From contig NZ_JAMBLS010000015.1 of NCBI RefSeq assembly GCF_023336905.1, positions 1 to 64,000 on the forward strand: 64,000 bases of DNA, in the 5' to 3' direction. Under the pieces are notes generated by a model. The model was given only the letters and a program-made list of their open reading frames with translations. It did no database searches and was not told where the DNA came from. Both the position numbers and the translations under genes were made by a program. This stretch comes from Bacteroides sp. ET71 (GTDB lineage Bacteria > Bacteroidota > Bacteroidia > Bacteroidales > Bacteroidaceae). This document shows positions 33,519 through 41,909 of this stretch, in pieces (within the stretch, counting starts at the first letter, position 1; each line of letters begins with the position of its first letter).

Positions 33519-36500
33519 TTAAAAAGTAACGTTCAAACCGAAGGAATAAACCGTAGGCGACGGATAACGGCCATTATCCAGACCCATTACATTGGCAGCA
33601 GATGTGCTGACACCGATTTCGGGGTCATAGCCGTCGTAACCGGTAATGGTCAACAGGTTTTGGATATTGGCATAGAGGCGCAAGTTTTCGATGTGCCACT
33701 TGTTTGTCCACTTCTTGGGGAAAGTATAGCCCAGCGTGATATTCTTCAGGCGGACATAGGTGCCGTTTTCAATATAACGGTCACTGACACGGTCGTTGTC
33801 ATTCGGGTCATTGATAGTGGCGCGTGGGATGGAAGTGCCGGGGTTGGCCACACGCACGTTGGTGATATCGTCATACCAGTGCCATACCGTAGTCCCGTTG
33901 ATTACTACGCCGTTTGAATAATCCTTGTTGGCGTTGATGGGCACTATCCGTGCACGGCCATTCACCGAGTTCAGTTGGTTGGTCCACGTCGAGTTCATGT
34001 GAGTCAATGACATGCTCATGTAGTTGAATACCTTGTTGCCTACCGAACCGTTGATGAACAGCGAGAGGTCGAAGTTCTTGTAACGGAACGTATTGGTCCA
34101 ACCGAAGGTGAACTTAGGCATCGGAGAACCCAGGTTCGTGCGGTCGTTTTCATCGATAACACCGTCTCCGTTCAAGTCCTTGTATTTGATATCACCTACC
34201 CATACCGTATTGTTCTTGTTGAATACACCATTGCCCGGGTAGCTGTTGGCCGGTTTCGGAGAAGTCTGGATGTCTTCCAGGCTTTCATAAACACCGTCGG
34301 TCACGTAACCGTAGAAGTTATACAACGATTCACCGACGTTTGTCACCGTCACCACATCCGTCCACTGGCCATAACCTACAATCTGTGCGGCGCTTGTGCC
34401 CGACAAGGCTACCAGCTTGTTGCGGTTGACGGAAATCTGGAAATCAGAATCCCATTGGAACTCGCCAATCAGCGGATGCGTGTTCAATGTCAGTTCCACA
34501 CCGGTGTTGCGGATGTGTCCGTAGTTGCCCCAAGGTGCAGCCAATGCGGAAGAGGCATTACCGCTTGTACCCATGTAGGAAGGCAATTGCAGTTGCATCA
34601 ACATGTCTTTGGATTCTTTGCGATACCAATCCACTGTCAGGTTGACGCGGTCGTTGAAGAAGCCTAAATCCAAACCGATGTTGATTTGTTCCTGCGACTC
34701 CCATTTGATACCCGTATTGGCAATGTTGGCCGGACGATAGCTCATGCCCAGACCAGTCGGCATGATGGAGATGGCAGAACCCCAGCGGTAACCGCCGATG
34801 TTGGCATTACCGGTTTGTCCCCAGCCCACGCGCAACTTACCGTTGCTGATGATGTTGCGGAGAGGCTCGAAGAATTTCTCGTTGGAGAAACGCCAGGAAG
34901 CGGCGATGGCATGGAAGCCTGCCCAACGGTTTTCCGGGCCGAAGTTGGACGAACCGTCATAACGGTATGTGTACGTAGCCAGGTAGCGGTCATCGTAATT
35001 GTACGTAGCGCGGGCAAAGAAAGAGGCCATGGTCGAGCTGCCAAAACCGTAATTAATGGTAGGTGTACCATCACCCAAGGCTGGGTTGTGCACCACGTCG
35101 GAAGGCAAATCCGTATTGGCTACACTGGAGAAGTTATAGTCCGATTTCCACATTTCCTGACCTAGCATGACAGAATAACTGTGCTTTTTGAAACTGCCGT
35201 TGTAAGTGAGGTAGTTCTTCAATTGCCAGAACGTGGAGCTGTTTTTCTGGATGCTGCTCGAGTTACTGTCGCGGTTCCAGGTACCCAAGTCTACCATAGG
35301 CTCGTAGCGTTCAGCCTTGCTGGCGCTGATGTCGTAACCCAGTTCGGCGTGCCATACCAGGTTTTTGATAGGCGTGATTTCCGCGAAGATGTTACCGGTC
35401 AGCTTCTGGCGGTTCAGCAAAATGTCATCCATCAAAGCCAATGCCACCGGGTTCGGATTGGTATATCCTTCCTGTGATACGGACGAATAGCTGCCGTCCA
35501 CATTGTATATAGGTATGCTGGGGATGGTGGTCAGTGAATAGTTAATCAAACCTTCGGAACTGTCCGCCAGTTTCAGGCTTTCGTCTGTGCTGGAGTAAGT
35601 GGCGCTCAGTCCCAGTTTCAACCATTTTTTCAGTTGGGTATCCAGGTTGGTGCGGACACTGAAGCGGCTGAATTCACTGCCGATGATGGTACCTTCCTGG
35701 TCCATGTATGAACCGGATACATAATACTGTATCTTGTCCGAGCCGCCTTGTGCGCTTACCTGATGTTGGTGTTGCATGGCAGTCTGGAAGATGGCATCCT
35801 GCCAGTTGGTACCTTTACCCAATACGCTGACATCGGATAAATAGGGGCTTTCGTCGGCTTCACCTACAGACACGAAGTCGTTGTAGAAGTTGGCATACTC
35901 GCGCAGATCCATGATGTCCAGTCGCTTGGTCTGCCGTTGAACAGCAAACATGCCGTCGTAGGTAAACTTGGCCTCGCCGCTCTTACCACGCTTGGTGGTG
36001 ATGAGCACAACGCCGTTGGCACCCTGTGCACCGTAGATGGCTGTGGCCGAAGCGTCTTTCAGGATTTCCATGCTTACGATATCCGCCGGGTTGATGGTGG
36101 ACAACGGAGAGATGGTTGATACGGAACCATTTCCCAAAGCATCGCCCAGACCGAAGTCGGCACCGCTTTGTCCGCCGCCTTGCACAATCACACCGTCAAT
36201 GACGTACAACGGTTCTGCATTAGCGTTGATGGTGGCTTGACCACGAATACGGATGGACGATGAAGAACCCGGGGCACCGGAGGTTGTGACGGCCGTCACA
36301 CCAGCCGCACGTCCTTGCAGCGATTGGTCCAGGTTCGTGATGATGGAGCCTTTCAGGTCATCTTCACCCATAGAGACTGAAGCACCGGAGAGGTCGCTCT
36401 TTTTCATGGTACCGTAACCTACGACCACGACTTCTTCCAGCATTTCGGAGTCTTCTTGCAGCATGACATCCAGCGTGGTCTGGTTAGTGATTTTTATTTC

Positions 36501-36788
36501 CCGGGGCGTATATCCGAGGAAAGAAATGACAATGGTAGCACCCGGTGCTACATTCAGTTCAAAGTTACCGTCAATGTCGGTAATGACTCCGTTGGTTGTA
36601 CCTTTTTCCAACACATTGGCACCGATTATCGGTCCCATATTGTCAGAAACAGTACCTTTGATTTTCTTCGTCTGCTGTACTGCTTCTACTGCATAGGCTT
36701 GGGTTGCCCATAGCCTGGGAGGGGTTCCTAACATGCACGTGGCACATAACCCCGTCAGCAAAACTGTTTTTCTGATGGTTAAATTCAT
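33519..36788 (-). CDS. SusC/RagA-family TonB-dependent outer-membrane transporter
   Basis: A 1089-residue transporter. After a signal peptide comes the carboxypeptidase-like regulatory domain (about residues 42-115, IKGTVSDNMGPIIGANVLEKGTTNGVITDIDGNFEL), the TonB box EEVVVVGYGTMKKSDLSGAS, the plug (ASATAIYGAQGANGVVLITTKRGKSG) and a 22-strand barrel ending in YSFGLNVTF. This is first in the PUL and imports the mannan fragments under TonB power. The upstream gap carries a repeat (copy C) and a strong palindrome at 37134-37165. No convincing promoter was found. Confidence 0.95.
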   Translation of the reverse strand: MNLTIRKTVLLTGLCATCMLGTPPRLWATQAYAVEAVQQTKKIKGTVSDNMGPIIGANVLEKGTTNGVITDIDGNFELNVAPGATIVISFLGYTPREIKITNQTTLDVMLQEDSEMLEEVVVVGYGTMKKSDLSGASVSMGEDDLKGSIITNLDQSLQGRAAGVTAVTTSGAPGSSSSIRIRGQATINANAEPLYVIDGVIVQGGGQSGADFGLGDALGNGSVSTISPLSTINPADIVSMEILKDASATAIYGAQGANGVVLITTKRGKSGEAKFTYDGMFAVQRQTKRLDIMDLREYANFYNDFVSVGEADESPYLSDVSVLGKGTNWQDAIFQTAMQHQHQVSAQGGSDKIQYYVSGSYMDQEGTIIGSEFSRFSVRTNLDTQLKKWLKLGLSATYSSTDESLKLADSSEGLINYSLTTIPSIPIYNVDGSYSSVSQEGYTNPNPVALALMDDILLNRQKLTGNIFAEITPIKNLVWHAELGYDISASKAERYEPMVDLGTWNRDSNSSSIQKNSSTFWQLKNYLTYNGSFKKHSYSVMLGQEMWKSDYNFSSVANTDLPSDVVHNPALGDGTPTINYGFGSSTMASFFARATYNYDDRYLATYTYRYDGSSNFGPENRWAGFHAIAASWRFSNEKFFEPLRNIISNGKLRVGWGQTGNANIGGYRWGSAISIMPTGLGMSYRPANIANTGIKWESQEQINIGLDLGFFNDRVNLTVDWYRKESKDMLMQLQLPSYMGTSGNASSALAAPWGNYGHIRNTGVELTLNTHPLIGEFQWDSDFQISVNRNKLVALSGTSAAQIVGYGQWTDVVTVTNVGESLYNFYGYVTDGVYESLEDIQTSPKPANSYPGNGVFNKNNTVWVGDIKYKDLNGDGVIDENDRTNLGSPMPKFTFGWTNTFRYKNFDLSLFINGSVGNKVFNYMSMSLTHMNSTWTNQLNSVNGRARIVPINANKDYSNGVVINGTTVWHWYDDITNVRVANPGTSIPRATINDPNDNDRVSDRYIENGTYVRLKNITLGYTFPKKWTNKWHIENLRLYANIQNLLTITGYDGYDPEIGVSTSAANVMGLDNGRYPSPTVYSFGLNVTF

Positions 36789-36952
36789 GTGGGTTGTTTT
36801 AGATTAATAATAGGAACATTCAGTAATTGCTTCATGAATTTTGTGGGGGAGCCTTTCTAAAATGCTCTTACCCGCCGGATAGTGTTTTTGGTTTTCAGGT
36901 TTGTTTTTCCATAAATCTCCTTCTTTTATTATATTTATTCTTTAGCTTAGCT

Positions 36953-37092
36953 CCTTTTTAAAATTCATCTTCCTGTCATCTCGAGCGCAGTCGAGGGATC
37001 TCACTACGCGCCTGAAAAGTATTAGGAAGATGTTTTGACTCCGCTTCGCTTGCTCAACATGACAGAGAGAGCGATTTTTAAATAGGCTCTTA
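36953..37092. repeat. Dispersed palindromic repeat, copy C
   Basis: Full-length member: TTTTAAAATTCATCTTCCTG at the left, core GAGCGCAGTCGAGGGATC then GACTCCGCTTCGCTTGCTC, and right end GAGAGCGATTTTTAAATAGG. It is in the opposite orientation to copies D and G, with which it shares most bases. Confidence 0.85.
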
Positions 37093-37133
37093 ATGTTGTC
37101 TCGTTAACAAAGTTGATAGTCTGTTCTTGTATA

Positions 37134-37165
37134 AGAGCTTGTCGTACATTTGTACGACAGACTCT
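37134..37165. promoter_or_regulatory. Strong palindrome upstream of the PUL (operator or hairpin)
   Basis: Perfect core GTCGTACA-TT-TGTACGAC (37141-37158), extended by AGAG/CTCT outer arms with two mismatches. Either a regulator binding site or an RNA hairpin; the sequence cannot decide. Confidence 0.5.
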
Positions 37166-37488
37166 AAATACTTTTATTTCGAGGACAAATTTAGGAGATA
37201 ATGACATTGGATAATGATATTATTTTATCTTAATCTAATACAATTCTACCAAGGTGATAATTTTTTGAATATCAAATGTGTTGTACAGCATATTTTACAG
37301 TAGGAAACGCTTTTTTTGTTCGTTTTAAGACAGAGAATCTCAAGGAAAATGCGTTCTTGGAAGAAACGTGTAGATGTACAGGCAACATTGGATAAAGAGA
37401 AGAATCTGTTAAAAGAATCTTAATGTTTTAGTCTTTGCGGCAGCCTTTTTCAAGTTGCGTCGTCATTTTGATATATAATAAACGTGTT

Positions 37489-37989
37489 ATGGAATTGACT
37501 TGCGCTTTGTTGCATCCGGATGCAAGGATGGTAGAAAAACTACAGGAATGGATGAAAGATATGCCTTTTTTACGTTTGTGCGGTTGTTATACGGATACGC
37601 TGGAAGCCTTGAGGGCCTATTGTGTGTCAAGGGTCGATGTGTATGTTGTCGGGATTGTCCCTGTATCGGCCGGAGAGGTAGGTGGCATGGACTTTTGCCG
37701 TATGCTGTCGCCGCACACTCGGGTGATATTCATAGCCGACAGAGAAGGTTATGCGGCTGAATGTTTCAGGTTGGATGCGTTGGATTATCTGGTGGAGAAA
37801 GACTTGCGTTTCGCTACTTTTTTCCAGGCAGTCAACAAGGCCATGCGTTGGTTTGCCTGTCAGAAGCCAGGCGACGCCATCAATGGGCAACTGATTGGCG
37901 AATGGTTCAAGGAACAGTTTGGCAGGCTGTTCTCATCCATTAAAAGGACTGTTAAGCCGCTTAGGAGAGACAAGGGCATGAGATTATAA
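37489..37989 (+). CDS. Degenerate response-regulator receiver-like protein, no output domain
   Basis: A 166-residue protein from the start at 37489 (MELTCALLHPDARMVEKL); an earlier ATG at 37435 adds an unlikely N-terminus. The alternating strand/helix pattern and the region VIFIADREGYAAECFRLDALDYLVEKDL match LytTR-type receivers. The key residues are gone: the acidic pair is HP (residues 9-10), the phosphoacceptor Asp is Gly55 (YVVGIVPV), the Thr/Ser position is Ala and the Lys position is Glu. No DNA-binding domain follows; the tail is basic (IKRTVKPLRRDK). It lies divergent from SusC. Function is unknown; a link to the PUL is only positional. Confidence 0.65.
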   Translation: MELTCALLHPDARMVEKLQEWMKDMPFLRLCGCYTDTLEALRAYCVSRVDVYVVGIVPVSAGEVGGMDFCRMLSPHTRVIFIADREGYAAECFRLDALDYLVEKDLRFATFFQAVNKAMRWFACQKPGDAINGQLIGEWFKEQFGRLFSSIKRTVKPLRRDKGMRL

Positions 37990-38126
37990 ACGATGCCAAC
38001 GGGAGGGTAGCAAGTTTGTGTTTGGGGCAGACCAAAACCGCTTGCTATCCTCCCATTGGTTAAATTCAAAATCGGACAGGAAACATCCTCTACTCAAAAA
38101 TCTATAAGTTTTCTTGTTAAGTTTGG

Positions 38127-38759
38127 TTATTCATATTTGTCTTGGATGAAGTGCGTCCGCATTCTCGGTTCATATTCCGGCTTGCGAACGCCGTTCTTCC
38201 GTCCGCTTTCAATGCACTTTAGCAACCACGCCATATTTTGCCCCAAGATGCGCATGGTCTGCAAGCCTTCCTTGTCCTTGCGCACATCGTCGGGTGTGAA
38301 GCCGTGTACCGAGTTCCAGTATTGCGATGCTACGATAGGCATATTCGCAATAGTGAAATATTGATTCAATTGCTCGAAGGTGGCGGAGGCTCCACCACGG
38401 CGGCACGATACTACTGATGCGCCGAGCTTGCCCGCCATGCGGTTCTCCGTGGCGAAGAACAGGCGGTTCAGGAACGAAACGAGTTGCCCCGTTGGTGCAC
38501 TGTAATAAACCGGAGAACCGATGACGATGGCATCAAATTCATCCAGCCGTTTCTGTATCTCTTGCACGAGGTCGTCGCGGAAACAATGTCCTGTATTCAT
38601 GCAGGCTCCACAGGCGATGCAGCCCGCTATGGGCTTCTTGCCTAAATACAGCAATTCCGTCTCAATGCCGTTTGCCTGCAAGGTGGTTTCCACTTCGTGC
38701 AGGGCGGTATAGGTGCAGCCCGTTTGATTCGGGCTGCCATTAATCAACAATACCTTCAT
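38127..38759 (-). CDS. Iron-sulfur flavoprotein / NADPH-dependent FMN reductase family
   Basis: A 210-residue flavodoxin-fold protein. The N-terminal MKVLLINGSPNQTGCTYTAL is the FMN phosphate loop. It is followed by CIACGACMNTGHC, a compact C-x2-C-x2-C-x5-C motif of the kind that binds a 4Fe-4S cluster in iron-sulfur flavoproteins. The FMN-contacting loop IGSPVYYSAPTGQLVSFLNR is intact. It sits four bases after a paralogue and downstream of an HxlR-controlled promoter, so a redox or electrophile-stress role is likely. The electron acceptor is unknown. Confidence 0.86.
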   Translation of the reverse strand: MKVLLINGSPNQTGCTYTALHEVETTLQANGIETELLYLGKKPIAGCIACGACMNTGHCFRDDLVQEIQKRLDEFDAIVIGSPVYYSAPTGQLVSFLNRLFFATENRMAGKLGASVVSCRRGGASATFEQLNQYFTIANMPIVASQYWNSVHGFTPDDVRKDKEGLQTMRILGQNMAWLLKCIESGRKNGVRKPEYEPRMRTHFIQDKYE

Positions 38760-38763
38760 ACGT

Positions 38764-39303
38764 TCAGAATTTATGCGCCAGTTCAGCCGCTTGCTTGCAG
38801 CCGTCCGTCTTGTTGATGTCACCTTCGTTCAATACTCCAGTAATAAGCACTTCGCCAGCCATCTCCCATTTCAGCAGAGCGGCAGAACGTTCCAGCGGCA
38901 TACGGATGCCGTCCATTACCGTCACGTCGTTTTCTTCGCAGCAGGCTATCAGTCCGCATTTCTTTCCGGCGATATCCTTTCCGCCCACCACGAATGAAAA
39001 CAGGCGGTCAATCACACCCTTTATCTGTGCCGGGATGGAATACCAGTAGGTTGGCATGGTGAATACAACAGCATCGGCTTCCATAATGGCAGGTGCGATA
39101 AGGTTGAAATCGTCGTCGAACGAACAAGCCTTGCCCGTCTTGAAGCAGGTCTGGCAGGCACGGCAACCGCCTATCTTCATCAGTGCGGCATCAAATCGTC
39201 GCACCGTGTGGCCGAGTGTCTCCGCTTCCCTGATAAATGCGTCCGTCATGGCAAAGCTGTTGCCATGCTTGCGTGGACTTCCCGTAATAACTGTTATCTT
39301 CAT
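38764..39303 (-). CDS. Iron-sulfur flavoprotein-like flavodoxin-fold protein
   Basis: A 179-residue paralogue of the next gene. FMN loop MKITVITGSPRKHGNSFAMT, compact cysteine motif CRACQTCFKTGKAC (C-x2-C-x2-C-x6-C) and the second flavin loop TMPTYWYSIPAQIKGVIDRL are present. The C-terminus is shorter than in its neighbour. It is the second gene of a three-gene unit (NTF2-like, flavoprotein, flavoprotein) driven from the divergent hxlR region. The two proteins may form a functional pair or act on different quinones or nitro compounds. Confidence 0.85.
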   Translation of the reverse strand: MKITVITGSPRKHGNSFAMTDAFIREAETLGHTVRRFDAALMKIGGCRACQTCFKTGKACSFDDDFNLIAPAIMEADAVVFTMPTYWYSIPAQIKGVIDRLFSFVVGGKDIAGKKCGLIACCEENDVTVMDGIRMPLERSAALLKWEMAGEVLITGVLNEGDINKTDGCKQAAELAHKF

Positions 39304-39315
39304 GACGCTTCCTCC

Positions 39316-39699
39316 TTACTTTTGAATGGTATTCGAATTCTGATTGTACGCCTTCGCCACGCACCGCCACTCGCCGTCCATCTTCATCAGCAGCAGGTAG
39401 TCGGTGAAGTCGATACGGCCTCCCCATTTCTCTTCCAGCACGCGCACCACGGCGAGGGTCTCTTCTACGTCCACCACGTCGATGCGTGCCTTGAAGTCAT
39501 CGCCTGCGCCTACGGTGTCCACATTGTGGTAGAACTGCTCGATGCTGCCGTGCTCCAGCTTCCCGTCCAAGTAGCCGAATAAGACGGCTTCGTCAATAAA
39601 CAATTCGCGGGCATACTTGCTGTTGCCTTCTGCCACACTTTTCACAAACTTCATGGCAGCTTCTTCCACTGCCTTGTACTCTTCGATATTTGCTCTCAT
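39316..39699 (-). CDS. NTF2-like / SnoaL-like protein
   Basis: A 127-residue protein from the start at 39699 (MRANIEEYKAVEEAAMKFV); further upstream the sequence is promoter. The pattern of helices followed by a curved sheet (GSIEQFYHNVDTVGAGDDFKARIDVVDVEETLAVVRVLEEKW, then DYLLLMKMDGEWRCVAKAYN) fits the NTF2-like superfamily, where the C-terminal strand closes a pocket. Members are often small-molecule hydratases, isomerases or ligand binders. It is first in the unit with the two flavoproteins. Confidence 0.78.
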   Translation of the reverse strand: MRANIEEYKAVEEAAMKFVKSVAEGNSKYARELFIDEAVLFGYLDGKLEHGSIEQFYHNVDTVGAGDDFKARIDVVDVEETLAVVRVLEEKWGGRIDFTDYLLLMKMDGEWRCVAKAYNQNSNTIQK

Positions 39700-39737
39700 G
39701 ATGCTAATGTTTAATTGATTATCTTGTTTTGATGCTG

Positions 39738-39841
39738 CAAAGGTAGGTGATTCCTCCAGTTTGCACAAGTACCGAAAAATTATTCATATACTGAAAAATT
39801 ATTCGGTATATACCCGTTACGATATATTATCCTTACCTTTG
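39738..39841. promoter_or_regulatory. Divergent promoters and candidate HxlR operator
   Basis: The minus-strand -7 box TACCTTTG is at 39738-39745 and the plus-strand one, also TACCTTTG, at 39834-39841. Between them GAAAAATTATTC occurs twice (39774-39785 and 39793-39804), 19 bases start to start, bounded by TACCG and CGGTA as an inverted pair (39770-39808). Confidence 0.65.
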
Positions 39842-39870
39842 TAGGCGTAACATTCAATAAAGATAAAACC

Positions 39871-40221
39871 ATGTACGAAAGAAAGATACCCGTAGATTTG
39901 GACTGTCCCTTGCGGCTGACCATGAGCCTGATTGATTCCAAGTGGAAGTCATGCATCTTGGACGAACTGCGCCACCGTGCCCTGCGTCCCAGTGAATTGC
40001 ACAAGATATTTCCCGAAGCCACGCCTCGTGTGCTCGACTTGCAACTGAAGGAACTGGTAGAGGACGGGCTCGTATCGAAGACCATCTACCCTGAACTGCC
40101 TCCTCGTTCGGAGTATGCTATCACTCCGTTGGGGATGACGCTTATTCCCATCATCGATGCTATGATTGCATGGGGAGAGAAGAATACAGAATTATTTGAA
40201 AAGAAATATGGGAAACGGTAA
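39871..40221 (+). CDS. HxlR-family winged-helix transcriptional regulator
   Basis: A 116-residue DNA-binding protein. The HxlR core is complete: LDCPLRLTMSLIDSKWKSCILDEL, the recognition region LRPSELHKIFPEATPRVLDLQLKELVEDGLV, and the wing YPELPPRSEYAITPLGMTL. Cys12 lies where redox-sensing HxlR proteins such as HypR and YodB carry their sensing Cys. Divergent transcription from the flavoprotein genes across a shared operator strongly suggests it controls them. The signal, perhaps a quinone or an oxidant, is not known. Confidence 0.9.
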   Translation: MYERKIPVDLDCPLRLTMSLIDSKWKSCILDELRHRALRPSELHKIFPEATPRVLDLQLKELVEDGLVSKTIYPELPPRSEYAITPLGMTLIPIIDAMIAWGEKNTELFEKKYGKR

Positions 40222-40242
40222 TAGAATTTGGTTGCTTTTCAC

Positions 40243-40250
40243 TATCTTTG
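40243..40250 (+). promoter_or_regulatory. -7 box upstream of the DUF4907 gene
   Basis: TATCTTTG at 40243-40250, about 88 bases before the first possible start. Confidence 0.4.
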
Positions 40251-40337
40251 CGCTAAGACAAGAGTTGTTTGACAGAAATTTACCGCATATTGCAGAATTT
40301 GTGACTGTTTCCAAGTCATTACCTCGTTTTTTGAGAA

Positions 40338-40778
40338 ATGCTTATAAGTAGCTTATTTTTAATATATTCCTATTTCAATATCGTTTTTTTCGACAAACTC
40401 TTGGCAGTGTGGCTACAAAAAAGAAATTCCAATTGGGTTTTAATAAGATTGGCTTTAGTTCTGGTACTTAGATGGCTAATTTGGGTAGGGATAAGCTTGT
40501 CGTTGATGACAGGCTTATCCTGTTCTTGTGCCGGCTCAGACGGATTGGACTGCCGTGTCTTGCAGGTGCCGGGAGGTTATGGTTATGTGGTCCGGCAGAA
40601 TGGTGATACACTCATTTGTCAGCCTTATATACCGGCCGTAGGACACCGCCAGCCTTTCCGGACAGAAGCAGAAGCCTTGGAAACCGGGCGTCTGGTGTGC
40701 CGCAAGCTACGTCATGGCTTGCCTCCTGCACTGACTTGCGAAGAAGTGGAAGCTTGCCTGAAACGGGCCGGGAAATGA
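40338..40778 (+). CDS. DUF4907-family exported small protein
   Basis: Up to 146 residues; the true start is uncertain. A hydrophobic segment (VLIRLALVLVLRWLIWVGISLSLM) followed by LSCSC looks like a lipoprotein signal, so translation probably begins before or within it. The C-terminal domain (GGYGYVVRQNGDTLICQPYIPAVGHRQPFRTEAEALETGRLV) is the DUF4907 fold, a short Bacteroidetes envelope domain without known function. It is followed by a strong terminator shared with rplS. Confidence 0.7.
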   Translation: MLISSLFLIYSYFNIVFFDKLLAVWLQKRNSNWVLIRLALVLVLRWLIWVGISLSLMTGLSCSCAGSDGLDCRVLQVPGGYGYVVRQNGDTLICQPYIPAVGHRQPFRTEAEALETGRLVCRKLRHGLPPALTCEEVEACLKRAGK

Positions 40779-40780
40779 CA

Positions 40781-40817
40781 AAAAAGGATGCTCTTTTGTG
40801 GAGCATCCTTTTTTTAT
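40781..40817. terminator. Bidirectional terminator
   Basis: Perfect stem AAAAAAGGATGCTC (40781-40794) with GAGCATCC and a T run (40802-40816); A and T runs on both sides serve the DUF4907 gene and rplS. Confidence 0.88.
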
Positions 40818-40833
40818 AAAACTTACTTTCAGA

Positions 40834-41187
40834 TTATCCGTTGGCTCTTTTTTCTTTAATTCTGGCCTTCTTGCCGGTGAGTGCGCGCAGGTAGTACAGC
40901 TTGGCGCGGCGTACTTTACCAATCTTGTTCACTTCGATGCTGTCGATGGCCGGAGATTCGATGGGGAAGATACGTTCTACACCCACAGTGCCCGACATTT
41001 TGCGTACGGTGAAGCGTCTCTTTTCACCATGACCGGAAATCTTGATAACAACGCCGCGATAGTTCTGTACGCGTTCCTTGTTACCTTCCACGATACGATA
41101 TGCCACGGTTACCGTGTCACCAGCCTTGAAGTTGGGGTGCTGTTTGCCCGTAGCAAATGCTTCTTCTGCAATTTTAATTAAGTCCAT
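40834..41187 (-). CDS. rplS: 50S ribosomal protein L19
   Basis: A 117-residue large-subunit protein at the 30S-50S interface. The sequence [81 protein letters not shown] is diagnostic of L19. The start at 41187 ([11 protein letters not shown]) is the standard N-terminus. It stands alone here, not in the rpsP-rimM-trmD-rplS operon seen in many bacteria, and has its own promoter at 41278-41309. Confidence 0.97.
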   Translation of the reverse strand: MDLIKIAEEAFATGKQHPNFKAGDTVTVAYRIVEGNKERVQNYRGVVIKISGHGEKRRFTVRKMSGTVGVERIFPIESPAIDSIEVNKIGKVRRAKLYYLRALTGKKARIKEKRANG

Positions 41188-41277
41188 TGTCTTTTTGTTG
41201 GTTAAATTGTTATCGTTACTACGCAACATACCAGGCTTTCTCTGTTGTTCCTGACAGCGATTGCGCGAAAGCGGTTG

Positions 41278-41309
41278 CAAAGGAACGAAATATTCCGCAG
41301 ATACACAAA
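41278..41309 (-). promoter_or_regulatory. Promoter of rplS
   Basis: On the minus strand, TTTG (41306-41309) and TTCCTTTG (41278-41285) are separated by 20 bases, one change from the Bacteroides consensus. It gives a leader of about 85 bases. Confidence 0.55.
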
Positions 41310-41331
41310 TTATTCGCCCACAATTTCGTCC

Positions 41332-41739
41332 TCACTTTTTTCCCCGCTTCTCGGGCCTGAAAAAAAATTTGGCCAAAAATGAGAACAGGAGGACGGGCAA
41401 CAGCGAGGCCAAACACCAGTAAAGAAGGGCGTCGGCGAATAAACTCTGCCTAACGTCATAAGGATTGGGGAATAAAATATGAACCGCCGCCTCTATGACG
41501 CCATAGGCAAAAGTGGCAAACAAAAAGGTATAGCCGGCCCGTTTCCAACCGCTGTAGCCTTTATAAACCAACCATGCGATGCCACCGCCCGTCAAGCAGC
41601 TTATCACGTAAGCCACCACGGTCGCTGGAATCTGTTTCAGGCTGATGCCGAAGTTCAAGGCATAGAGCCAGGCAGACAGAAATCCGCACAGCAACATCAT
41701 GCCTTCCCATATTCCGAACCTTTTGTCTTTTATGCTCAT
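41332..41739 (-). CDS. Small integral membrane protein, function unknown
   Basis: A 135-residue protein with about four membrane segments (roughly residues 12-30, 37-58, 67-88 and 102-126) and a basic tail (FFRPEKRGKK). Charged loops are short. The N-terminus MSIKDKRFGIWEGMMLL suggests the N-tail is cytoplasmic. The spacing of segments recalls DUF4199-type Bacteroidetes proteins, but the match is weak and no function can be assigned. Confidence 0.65.
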   Translation of the reverse strand: MSIKDKRFGIWEGMMLLCGFLSAWLYALNFGISLKQIPATVVAYVISCLTGGGIAWLVYKGYSGWKRAGYTFLFATFAYGVIEAAVHILFPNPYDVRQSLFADALLYWCLASLLPVLLFSFLAKFFFRPEKRGKK

Positions 41740-41763
41740 GGTATGTGTAAATGAAGAGCCTGT

Positions 41764-41909
41764 TTAGAGCCTGTTTAATAATCGCTCTCTCTGTCATGTT
41801 GAGCAAGCGAAGCGTAGTCGAAACATCTCCCTAATACTTTTCAGGCGCGTAGTGAGGTCCCTCGACTGCGCTCGGGATGACAGGAAAATGAATTTTTAAC
41901 AGGCTCTTA
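41764..41909. repeat. Dispersed palindromic repeat, copy D
   Basis: Full-length member, running CGCTCTCTCTGTCATGTTGA, GCAAGCGAAGCGTAGTCG, ACTTTTCAGGCGCGTAGTGA, TCGACTGCGCTCGGGATGAC and ending TTTTTAACAGGCTCTTA. Outer ends AGAGCCTGTT and AACAGGCTCT are perfect inverted repeats. Confidence 0.88.

Larger units (their letters stand above)
36789..37488. other. 700-base divergent region upstream of the PUL
   Basis: Between SusC (minus) and the receiver-like gene (plus). It holds repeat copy C, the palindrome at 37134-37165 and a weak minus-strand -7 match (TAAATTTG, 37186-37193). The rest is A/T-rich and no further gene was recognised. Confidence 0.55.
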
